From positions 1 to 26,264 of the forward strand of contig JAFGNE010000005.1 of NCBI GenBank assembly GCA_016927155.1: 26,264 bases of DNA. Reading direction: 5' to 3'. Under the pieces are notes generated by a model. The model ran no database searches and was not told the origin of the DNA. It saw only the letters and a program-made list of their open reading frames with translations. Every line of letters begins with the position of its first letter. The first letter of the stretch is position 1. Of this stretch, positions 1-6,571 are shown piece by piece. The translations under genes and the position numbers were made by a program. Source of the DNA: Candidatus Peregrinibacteria bacterium. GTDB lineage: Bacteria > Patescibacteriota > Gracilibacteria > UM-FILTER-43-11.

Positions 1-7
1 TATTTGA

Positions 8-13
8 TATAAT
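8..13 (+). promoter_or_regulatory. -10 box of a plus-strand promoter at the window edge
   Basis: A perfect TATAAT lies at 8-13. Any -35 element would fall outside the window. Transcription would start near position 20 and run into the hairpin-rich region that has no protein gene. The surrounding sequence is very AT-rich, so a chance match is possible. Confidence 0.4.
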
Positions 14-19
14 AATATG

Positions 20-660
20 ATAAGAAAGATGATCTTTGAAACCAAAATCATTTCATCAGTGAGATAAGCCTGCCTTAAGGAAACAAAAACAAAAAGCCAC
101 AGCTTACCGCCTCCGGACTTGTCCGGAGCTCCCGGTTCGCCCCCATCCTTTAGCGCCACCGGACCTCCGCAAGGTTTTCCGACCGCCCTGGGATGAACGG
201 ACTGTGTAGGCAAGGACTGGGCCGGAAAGTCTCCTTGGGCAGACTCCTCTCACTGATGGCGTTCTCTACTTGCTTTTTGCCGATGATAAAGGCATAACGG
301 TTTTCCTGACCGATTTGCGGCCTGCCGGTTGGTGGGTTGCTTCAACGGCGGAGTTCCGGAAACCTTTGTCGCCTGAGGCTTAAAGCGAGGTTCCTTTGTC
401 CGGATTTATCCGGTGAAGGGCAAACTAGCAAAACAAAACAAAAGTTTGTGTCTTGGCTCCGATTCTTCGGAGATGAGCGCAGGCAAGCTTGGCCATTCGC
501 TTTTATCCCAGGGTTTTACTTGAGACGGCCACTTAACGGTTTCGGCCGTAAAAGAGCTGAGCTGAATGATCGGTTTTGTTAGAACTTAGCGTTTCAGCAT
601 TTATATCCTGAATGTTGGATACCTAAGGTTTAACGAAGCGCTGTCGGTGGGAGTTTTTTT
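20..660 (+). ncRNA. Candidate long structured non-coding RNA, identity unresolved
   Basis: No frame in this stretch looks like a protein; the longest (337-582, plus) has an implausible composition. The DNA holds many short perfect hairpins: CTCCGGA-CTTG-TCCGGAG (about 111-128), CCGGA-TTTA-TCCGG (about 399-412), CTCCGA-TTCT-TCGGAG (about 457-472), and ACGGCC pairing with GGCCGT (about 524-549). CCTTAAGG near 72-79 can pair with CCTAAGG near 622-628, closing the molecule. A TATAAT box precedes it and a T7 run at 654-660 may end it. Part of the 3' region (ACTTGAG, a hairpin, AGCTGAATG, then TTAGAAC) resembles the RNase P RNA motifs CUUGAG, AGAUGAAUG and ACAGAA, and GGAAAGTC at 224-231 resembles its 5' motif. 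However, the two P4 strands do not pair and the other conserved regions are not found. RNase P RNA is therefore only one guess. No tmRNA tag or tRNA-like ends were found. Confidence 0.35.
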
Positions 661-673
661 ATACGCAAAAAAA
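654..673. terminator. Possible bidirectional T7/A7 terminator element
   Basis: Seven Ts (654-660), the six bases ATACGC, then seven As (667-673) form a symmetrical element between the end of the presumed plus-strand RNA and the end of the minus-strand 78-aa gene. Each strand would give a U-run at the right end of its transcript. No strong GC stem precedes either U-run, so this is a weak call. Confidence 0.3.
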
Positions 674-703
674 GCCTTTGTGTCTTTTCCGGCTAGCAGA
701 GGA

Positions 704-940
704 TCAGTAAATTTCGTTTATTTTTTCCGTGGCCAGGGCGGTGGGAAATCGCGTTACCGTGAATCCTTCTTCGGCGCGTTCCACCGCAAGCCTTACGGCC
801 CCGCGCACGTCACGAATGATTTTGGGCAACTTGTTATCTGTGATCATTTGCCTAAGGGCGCCTCCGCTGATGATGCCGCGTTTTGCTTCCAGGCTAAGGA
901 GGTCCGCGAATTCGATTAGGCTGAGGGTTTGGGTAGCCAT
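704..940 (-). CDS. Small protein of unknown function (78 aa)
   Basis: The protein starts MATQTLSLIEFADLLSLEAK and ends TEKINEIY. It is soluble, with no signal peptide or membrane segment. Its first two thirds look helical (LIEFADLLSLEAKRG, GGALRQMITDNKL, VRGAVRLAVERAEEG). I recognise no family. The start at 940 is preferred over an upstream in-frame ATG at 1030 because a well-formed promoter (TTGATT, 17 bp, TATAAT) lies at 990-962, inside the longer reading, and would start the transcript near 955, about 15 nt before this ATG. There is no Shine-Dalgarno sequence. The gene is divergent from the surface nuclease gene at 1092. It could be a small regulatory or DNA-binding protein, but nothing in the sequence proves that. 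Confidence 0.6.
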   Translation of the reverse strand: MATQTLSLIEFADLLSLEAKRGIISGGALRQMITDNKLPKIIRDVRGAVRLAVERAEEGFTVTRFPTALATEKINEIY

Positions 941-961
941 TTGCTGAAAAGTTATCTTAAT

Positions 962-990
962 ATTATATCTTATTTTTCTTAAGAAATCAA
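962..990 (-). promoter_or_regulatory. Promoter of the 78-aa gene
   Basis: On the minus strand TTGATT (990-985) is followed by a 17-bp spacer and a perfect TATAAT (967-962). The predicted start of transcription, near 955, gives a leader of about 15 nt before the ATG at 940. Confidence 0.65.
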
Positions 991-1023
991 TGATGATTAC
1001 AGTGGAAATCCAGAAGCTTAAGC

Positions 1024-1052
1024 TTGACAAAAAATGTTAAGAGTGGTAAATT
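1024..1052 (+). promoter_or_regulatory. Promoter of the lamin-tail/nuclease gene
   Basis: A consensus -35 TTGACA (1024-1029), a 17-bp spacer and the extended -10 TGG-TAAATT (1044-1052). The predicted transcript begins near 1059, about 33 nt before the ATG at 1092. Together with the minus-strand promoter at 962-990 it forms a divergent promoter pair. Confidence 0.65.
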
Positions 1053-1091
1053 GCTTATCCAAATTATTTAACCTCCTCCCGGCCGTGGACC

Positions 1092-3821
1092 ATGAAAAAA
1101 AGAATCGCCGGTTTGCTGGGAGTTGCCATCCTGCTTCTTAATATCGGTTGTCCTGTCGCTTATTTAGAAGGCGAAACTTCCGTTTTGCGTTTTTCCGAAA
1201 TCGCATGGATGGGGACACCGGTTTCCGCCAATGATGAGTGGATGGAACTTTACAATAGCGGTCCTGACGCCCTCGACCTAACAGGCTGGACGATACAAAA
1301 CGCGGCAGGTTCTTTGCATGCTGTTTTATCCGGCGCTATTCCGGCGGGCGGGTATTTTTTACTGGAACGCACGGATGACACGAGCGCGCCGGATGCGCCC
1401 GCGGATTTTATTTATACAGGTTCCCTTAAAAACGAAGGCGAATCATTATCCCTGTTTGATCCGGCGGGCCAAACTGTTGATTTTATCGACGGCTGGCACG
1501 CGGGCGATAATACCACGAAAGCCACCATGGAGCGCGTTGACTTCCATTTGCCCGGGACCGATCCTACCGCGTGGGGAACAAGCAGCGGAACAGGGACGCC
1601 AAGACAACCGAATTCTGTTGGAGGGGCGGCTGAAGAACCGGCTGAAGAACCCATCCAAAATCCGGCCGAACCGGATGTCCCGCCCGCCCCCGACCCGACC
1701 CCCTCTTCGGAAAATCCTGTCGCTGACGATTTGCCGGATGCCACCGAAATATCCATTGCGCTTACCGATGCCGCGGATGATGATGGCGCGCCGTTTGCCG
1801 TGTATCTTTTTCCCTCCCTCATCAATGAGATCATGGTGAACCCTTTCGGGAGCGACGAACAAGGGGAATGGGTCGAGTTTTATAACCCCTCCGCTGCGCC
1901 TGTTGATTTGGGCGGCTGGTACCTGGATGACGCGGAAGGGGGCAGCAAGCCTTACGCCATTCCCCCTGGCACTGTTGTTGCGCCGGGCTCTTATTTGGTT
2001 TTGCGCGCGCCTACGGTTTTTCTTTCCTTTAAAAACAGCGCCGACATCGTCCGTTTGCTTAGCCCTGAAAAGGAAGTGAAAGAAACCGTTACCTACGCCG
2101 ACGCCAAGGAAAACCAAGCTTATGCCAAAAACGCGCAAGGTATTTTTGTCTGGGTTTCCTCTGCCACTCCTGGATCCGCCAACCGTTTTCCCGCTCCGCC
2201 CCGGTCATATGAAAAGGGGATGCTGGTGTTTTATAGCGCGCTGCCTAACCCCGATGGGCCGGATGAGGGGAAAGAGGCCGTCACGCTGCTCAACCGGTTT
2301 TCTTCGGCTATTGATTTATCTGGCTGGAAACTGGAAGACGCGCAAGGGCACGCGTATGTGTTCACAGAAGGGCAAATTCCTTCATCGTCCGAATACACGG
2401 TCCGGCAGGATGTTTTTGAATTCGTGCTTAATAATTCCGATGAATCCATAAGGCTTTTTGATCCGGCCGGTAACGCGATGGACGAGATGGGCTGGGCGGA
2501 ATCGCTGCCTGAACAGGTGATTTATAATTTTTATTTTTTGCCGGCTGAGCTTCACGCTTTTGTCACACAAGTGGTGGACGGCGACACGTTTAAAGTTAAT
2601 TTCGAAAGCCGTGAAATCACCGTGCGCCTGATCGGCGTGGACACCCCGGAGACCGTGCATCCCAAAAAAGCGGTCGAAGCCTTTGGGCATGAAGCCAGCG
2701 CTTATTTGAAACAATTCCTTTTTGGCAAAAACGTGATTTTGCAGTTCGACGATAACCGCGTGGACAAATACGGGTGCCTGCTCGCCTATGCCTATTCCGA
2801 TTCCGGGTTTGCCAATCAGCTTGTTGTCCAAAATGGCTATGGGCGCGCCTACACCCTTTTCCCTTTCCGGTTCCGTGAGGAATTTGTCCAGCTGGAAGCT
2901 GAAGCGAAGGCGGCGGGTTTGGGCCTGTGGGCGAAACCGGAAGTGGCGGCAATGGCGGAGGAAGAAACGGAAGAGTCCGCTGAAAATCATATCGAGGAGC
3001 TGATTACTGATCCGGCTGTGGCAGCCGAAGAAAAGCCGGCCGACATTTCAACCTGTTTATCGCCTTACCTGAAAATTGACGCCATTTTGCCGAACCCGAA
3101 AAAAAATGAGGGAGTGGAGTTTATCCGCCTGGCTAATACCGGCACGGAAAAAACGTGTTTGGAAGGCTGGAAACTGGATGACGTTTTAGGCGGCGGCTCC
3201 AAACCCTTTCTTATCAAAAACGGGGCAATGGAAGGTGGCGCCACAAGGACCTTCAGGAAACAGGAAACCAAGCTCGCCCTTAACAATTCCGATGATTGTG
3301 TTTTTTTGATTGATCCCGCGGGGGACATAGCCGACCAGTTGTGTTACGGAAAAACGCACGCGGGCGAGACTTTCACGCATTTTGGATCCGATTACACGCC
3401 TCCTGTGCGTGCCTCTTCCGCGAAAACCGCGGCCGCTAAGTCCAAAACCTCCCCCAAACCGGATACCCTCGCTTTAGTTTCCACCTTGCCGCGCCAAACG
3501 ACTGTCGGCACCATACAGAAAATCGATGAAGGCGAGGAAAAAATTTATCTTTCCCTGGGCAATGAAATCATTCCCATAGCGTACGCGGAAAGTCCCGTGG
3601 ATATTTCCATGGCCAAAAGCCTGATCGATTTGGCCCATCCCGTTATTGTGGATTACTACTCCGGGGAAACCAACCAACTTCTTGGGCTTAGCCAGGCGCC
3701 TACTTTTTCTTGCCCCGCCGTTCCTGCTGCGACCGCGACACAAATACCCTACCTGCTGTTGGCCCTGGTTTTGTTGGGCCATTTGGGTTATTGGTTCCGC
3801 CGCCGGAACCGGATTGGATAA
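1092..3821 (+). CDS. Exported membrane-anchored protein with four lamin-tail domains and a thermonuclease-like domain
   Basis: 909 aa. Residues 1-22 are a signal peptide (MKKR, then a hydrophobic core). Lamin-tail (LTD) domains lie at about 31-150, 238-365, 375-470 and 655-765, each with the marks E(W/F)xE/RLxN, L.GW and NxxDxVxLxDPxG. A Pro/Glu linker covers about 175-215. Residues 487-614 form a staphylococcal-nuclease (SNase) fold with VVDGDTF, VRLIGVDTPE and DKYGCLLAY. Of the three catalytic residues of the family (Arg35, Glu43, Arg87 in S. aureus), R512 and E520 are present but the third is Cys562. Residues 885-902 form a membrane helix followed by RRRNR, so the protein should sit outside the cell, held by its C-terminus. 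LTDs in bacteria are thought to bind surfaces, DNA or polysaccharide. A role in handling external DNA is plausible, but cleavage is doubtful without the arginine. Its last 122 bp overlap the convergent gene at 3700-5373. Confidence 0.85.
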   Translation: MKKRIAGLLGVAILLLNIGCPVAYLEGETSVLRFSEIAWMGTPVSANDEWMELYNSGPDALDLTGWTIQNAAGSLHAVLSGAIPAGGYFLLERTDDTSAPDAPADFIYTGSLKNEGESLSLFDPAGQTVDFIDGWHAGDNTTKATMERVDFHLPGTDPTAWGTSSGTGTPRQPNSVGGAAEEPAEEPIQNPAEPDVPPAPDPTPSSENPVADDLPDATEISIALTDAADDDGAPFAVYLFPSLINEIMVNPFGSDEQGEWVEFYNPSAAPVDLGGWYLDDAEGGSKPYAIPPGTVVAPGSYLVLRAPTVFLSFKNSADIVRLLSPEKEVKETVTYADAKENQAYAKNAQGIFVWVSSATPGSANRFPAPPRSYEKGMLVFYSALPNPDGPDEGKEAVTLLNRFSSAIDLSGWKLEDAQGHAYVFTEGQIPSSSEYTVRQDVFEFVLNNSDESIRLFDPAGNAMDEMGWAESLPEQVIYNFYFLPAELHAFVTQVVDGDTFKVNFESREITVRLIGVDTPETVHPKKAVEAFGHEASAYLKQFLFGKNVILQFDDNRVDKYGCLLAYAYSDSGFANQLVVQNGYGRAYTLFPFRFREEFVQLEAEAKAAGLGLWAKPEVAAMAEEETEESAENHIEELITDPAVAAEEKPADISTCLSPYLKIDAILPNPKKNEGVEFIRLANTGTEKTCLEGWKLDDVLGGGSKPFLIKNGAMEGGATRTFRKQETKLALNNSDDCVFLIDPAGDIADQLCYGKTHAGETFTHFGSDYTPPVRASSAKTAAAKSKTSPKPDTLALVSTLPRQTTVGTIQKIDEGEEKIYLSLGNEIIPIAYAESPVDISMAKSLIDLAHPVIVDYYSGETNQLLGLSQAPTFSCPAVPAATATQIPYLLLALVLLGHLGYWFRRRNRIG

Positions 3822-5373
3822 TTAAACTTCCCGATTGTTGTTTTTTGCGTTTTGCGCGTTGCGCTTCCTCCCGTGATATTCCGTTTCTGGCCGCGTGAAA
3901 ATTATTCTGGTGCCACGCTTGCTGGTAGGCGCGCTCCATCGCTTTTTCCATAGCCTCTTTTTTATCGATTTGGGGGAAGATTGCCGAGGGAAACAATATT
4001 TCGGCCACTTGTTCCTTAAAGAAACGTTTGACCTGATATTCCGCCCAGCTCACTCCTTTGCGGTAGATATAATCCGCGAAACCGTTCGGAAGGAATATCT
4101 GGAATTCATATTGGCATTTTTTGCCGTCCGCGTGGCACACTTTCATGGTGAATTTCAGGAATTTTGTGGCGCTTGAACTTGCTTTTGAATTGCCCATAAA
4201 TCTGCCATCGCCCTCCAGGTTGTCCTTTTCGTTTGAAATGATGACGGATTTATCGAGATCCAGCCGTTTTTCTTCCAGTTTTTTCTTGGCGGTTTCATCC
4301 GTTTCCCCATCCAGGAGTTCTGTCAGCTCCTCTGCGATTTCCTCTTTCAGCTGTTTCTGAAGGAGCATGAAAAAATCCACCCAGTCCTGTTTCTTTTCAA
4401 AAACCATCCTGATCCCGTTGCGGTCATCGTCCCTTTCACCGATTTTAGTGCCGTAGCGGAACATTTTCGTCAGCCGTGAATACGTGCCTTTTTCACGGGG
4501 GATGGCATAGAAATAAATTTCGCGCCCCCGTCCCTTTTGGTCCATGATGATTGCCTGGCGCATACCAATGGGGGTAATGCGTTCATTATGTTTTTTCCTT
4601 TCGGGCAGGGCTTTTATGATGGAAGCCGTTTCCGTCCGGTTCCCTTCCTTGGCATTATGGCGGGACAGCAGGAACCGTTGGGAACTGGTCCCTCTTTTTT
4701 TGCCTGCAGGAACTATGGTCATTTTCCGGTTCATGAAATCAATCATGGCATTCAGGGCCTCTTCGTGGCCCCTGTCTTCTTCGTTGAAATTTTCCAATTG
4801 TCCGATATATTCCATGAGGAACAATTTTCGCCGCGCTTCATAACGCAGGCGCGGATCCAGTGTTGTGTCAAAACACATCAAAAGCAGCTTGGCGGCATCA
4901 TGACAAGTGGCCACTTCGTTTTTAAGGCCGAGTTCATGCTCATATTCCGGAAAAAATTCCTGGATCGTTTCATTGATATATTCATCCGCGAGCCTGCCGT
5001 ATAACCGCAGCATGTGGTCCCGGGCTTCCGGGCAGATTTTCCTCAAAAAGTCCAAATCGTCCAGTATCCTTTGACGCGTTTCTTCAATCAAATGGCGTGT
5101 TTCAGGCGTATTTTTGAAGGCTATATCCTTAAGATTCCGCAATCGCTTTCCCGTGTACCTCTGGATGCGTTCGGTCCATCCAAAAAGTTTCCGGTATTGT
5201 ACAGAATATTTTCCCACAAATCTGTTCAGCCATTTTTTATCCAATATTGGCATTTCTTCCCCTGTTTGGGGATTGACGATGGGGAGCGGGGTGTTATCCG
5301 CGTTGCCCACAACCGCATAAAGCTCTTTCAATTCTATAAGTTCACATTCGTTTTGAGGTGCTTTTGGGGTCAT
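3700..5373 (-). CDS. Large protein with a divergent RelA/SpoT-like nucleotidyltransferase core
   Basis: 557 aa, cytoplasmic, highly charged. Residues 1-240 look mostly helical and match no family I know. The middle resembles the (p)ppGpp synthetase domain: REKGTYSRLTKM (293-304) lines up with RPKHIYSIYRKM of Rel enzymes, keeping the equivalents of Arg241, Lys243, Tyr, Ser and Lys251 (R293, K295, Y298, S299, K303). Then DRNGIR (317-322) matches DLxAIR, with D317 in place of the Mg-binding Asp264, and EFQIF (423-427) matches E(I/V)QIR, with E423 in place of Glu323. Between D317 and E423 sits an extra charged helical stretch (about 340-375). The usual NGYQSLH motif that stacks the acceptor nucleotide is replaced by NSKASSS. 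Residues 505-557 are a basic, Gly/Pro/Asn-rich tail. The match rests on spacing and key residues read by eye. The substrate may differ from ATP plus GDP/GTP. No antitoxin-like partner gene is adjacent. Confidence 0.6.
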   Translation of the reverse strand: MTPKAPQNECELIELKELYAVVGNADNTPLPIVNPQTGEEMPILDKKWLNRFVGKYSVQYRKLFGWTERIQRYTGKRLRNLKDIAFKNTPETRHLIEETRQRILDDLDFLRKICPEARDHMLRLYGRLADEYINETIQEFFPEYEHELGLKNEVATCHDAAKLLLMCFDTTLDPRLRYEARRKLFLMEYIGQLENFNEEDRGHEEALNAMIDFMNRKMTIVPAGKKRGTSSQRFLLSRHNAKEGNRTETASIIKALPERKKHNERITPIGMRQAIIMDQKGRGREIYFYAIPREKGTYSRLTKMFRYGTKIGERDDDRNGIRMVFEKKQDWVDFFMLLQKQLKEEIAEELTELLDGETDETAKKKLEEKRLDLDKSVIISNEKDNLEGDGRFMGNSKASSSATKFLKFTMKVCHADGKKCQYEFQIFLPNGFADYIYRKGVSWAEYQVKRFFKEQVAEILFPSAIFPQIDKKEAMEKAMERAYQQAWHQNNFHAARNGISREEAQRAKRKKQQSGSLIIQSGSGGGTNNPNGPTKPGPTAGRVFVSRSQQERRGKKK

Positions 5374-5398
5374 TGTGATTTGGATGAATTAAGATAAC

Positions 5399-5427
5399 AT
5401 TTTAAAATTTATTTTAAGTTTTGTCAA
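5399..5427 (-). promoter_or_regulatory. Promoter of the RelA/SpoT-like gene
   Basis: On the minus strand TTGACA (5427-5422), a 17-bp spacer and TAAAAT (5404-5399). The transcript would start near 5392, about 19 nt upstream of the ATG at 5373. This near-consensus promoter supports the gene being real and expressed. Confidence 0.7.
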
Positions 5428-5496
5428 ATCTTTTCTTTATGTTAAAGCGCGGGGCACGCAGGTATACTGTTCCTGACCCTAAAAATACAATTTTTC

Positions 5497-6504
5497 ATGC
5501 TTATTTATCTTTTATTCGCTGTCGGTTTTGTTTTTCTCATTAAAGGGGCCGATTACCTGGTGGAAGGTTCCACTGTTTTAGCCAAACGCTTTGGCGTTTC
5601 CGACCTTATTATCGGGCTTACCATCGTTTCTTTCGGCACATCCGCCCCCGAACTGATCGTTAATGTTGTCGCCAGTTTCCAGGGCTCCACCGATATCGCT
5701 ATCGGGAATATTTTAGGCAGCAATATCGCCAACATCCTCCTTATCCTCGGTGTGGCGGCGGCCATTCATCCCCTTATCGTCAGTAAAAGCACTACCTGGA
5801 AGGAAATCCCTTTCAGCCTCATGGCGGCGATTGTGCTTTTTTTATTGGCCAACGATGCGCTCATCGATAAAGGGCCCGCTTCCCTGCTGAGCCGCATAGA
5901 CGGCCTCATGCTGATCACTTATTTCGCCCTTTTTATGCTGTATATCATCCATGTGGCGATGGCCGACAGGCAAAAAGAAGATGGCTTTAAAACCCATCCG
6001 CTTTGGCTCGCGTTCCTCATGACGATCGGCGGCTGTGTGGGGCTTTTTTTGGGGGGCAAATGGGTGGTGGACGGCGCTGTGGTGATCGCCCGCAATTTTG
6101 GGGTCAGCGAATCGCTTATCGGCCTTACCATTATCGCTGTTGGCACGTCTTTGCCCGAGCTTGTCACTTCGGCGGTCGCGGCCTACAGGAAGAATTCGGA
6201 TATTGCCATCGGCAATGTCGTGGGCTCCAATATTTTTAATATTTTCTGGGTTTTAGGCTTGAGCGCCACTATCCGGCCCATGCCTTTTAACACTGCCATT
6301 AACACCGACCTTTACGTGGTCATGGCCGCCACAGGTTTTTTGTTCCTATTCGCTTTTATAGGCAAAAAAGAACAAGAATCCGCAGGCCGTTTTCCTTTCC
6401 TTTCTATTTTCACCAGCAGAAAATACCAACTGGAACGCTGGCAAGGGGTTTTGTTTTTAGTGGGTTACGCCAGTTATATCACCTATCTTATTATGCGCGG
6501 ATGA
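5497..6504 (+). CDS. Calcium/sodium antiporter, CaCA family (YrbG-like)
   Basis: 335 aa, hydrophobic throughout, about ten membrane helices. It has the two inverted alpha repeats that define the family: FGTSAPEL (46-53) and VGTSLPEL (215-222), with acidic residues E52 and E221 at the ion-binding centre, each followed by an (D)IAIGN(I/V)(L/V)GSNI stretch (67-77, 235-246). The family exchanges Ca2+ for Na+ or H+ across the cytoplasmic membrane. Length is normal (E. coli YrbG is about 325). The ATG at 5497 begins a membrane helix directly. No Shine-Dalgarno is present; a TATACT box at 5463-5468 could serve as its -10, but the -35 is poor. It is divergent from the RelA/SpoT-like gene and is followed by a hairpin terminator, so it is probably transcribed alone. 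Confidence 0.9.
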   Translation: MLIYLLFAVGFVFLIKGADYLVEGSTVLAKRFGVSDLIIGLTIVSFGTSAPELIVNVVASFQGSTDIAIGNILGSNIANILLILGVAAAIHPLIVSKSTTWKEIPFSLMAAIVLFLLANDALIDKGPASLLSRIDGLMLITYFALFMLYIIHVAMADRQKEDGFKTHPLWLAFLMTIGGCVGLFLGGKWVVDGAVVIARNFGVSESLIGLTIIAVGTSLPELVTSAVAAYRKNSDIAIGNVVGSNIFNIFWVLGLSATIRPMPFNTAINTDLYVVMAATGFLFLFAFIGKKEQESAGRFPFLSIFTSRKYQLERWQGVLFLVGYASYITYLIMRG

Positions 6505-6530
6505 AGCTTTCTTGCTTCGTTTTTTGTTTT
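6503..6530 (+). terminator. Rho-independent terminator after the antiporter
   Basis: GAAGC-TTTCTT-GCTTC (6503-6518) forms a short stem-loop that begins in the stop codon and is followed by a T-rich run (GTTTTTTGTTTT). The stem is only five to six pairs, so termination may be partial. Confidence 0.5.
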
Positions 6531-6540
6531 AGATTACACT
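6512..6540 (+). promoter_or_regulatory. Probable promoter of the murF-like gene
   Basis: TTGCTT (6512-6517), a 17-bp spacer and TACACT (6535-6540) would give a start near 6547 and a 25-nt leader to the ATG at 6572. The -35 half lies in the terminator hairpin of the preceding gene. Match to consensus is moderate. Confidence 0.4.
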
Positions 6541-6571
6541 TACCCCGTTACCCGTTTCCCCCTTTTTTGGC

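Noticed and set aside
337..582. An 81-codon open frame on the plus strand inside the RNA-like region
   Set aside because: The composition is odd (Arg/Phe/Cys-rich, no domain-like pattern), it spans several perfect hairpins, and it has no promoter or start signal of its own.
20..660. Firm assignment of the structured region as RNase P RNA or tmRNA
   Set aside because: Only a few RNase P-like words match, the P4 strands do not pair, and the central conserved blocks are not found. There is no tmRNA tag ending in Ala-Ala and no tRNA-like TTCGA/CCA end.
1446..2138. Long antisense frame (230 codons) within the surface nuclease gene
   Set aside because: It is a mirror of a GC-rich coding strand with Arg/Gly-rich composition and no recognisable features. 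The sense frame has clear domains.
4850..4950. His-Asp pair (CHDAAKLLL) in the RelA/SpoT-like protein as an HD hydrolase site
   Set aside because: A lone HD pair without the spaced second His and Asp of the Rel hydrolase domain is not enough to claim a (p)ppGpp hydrolase.
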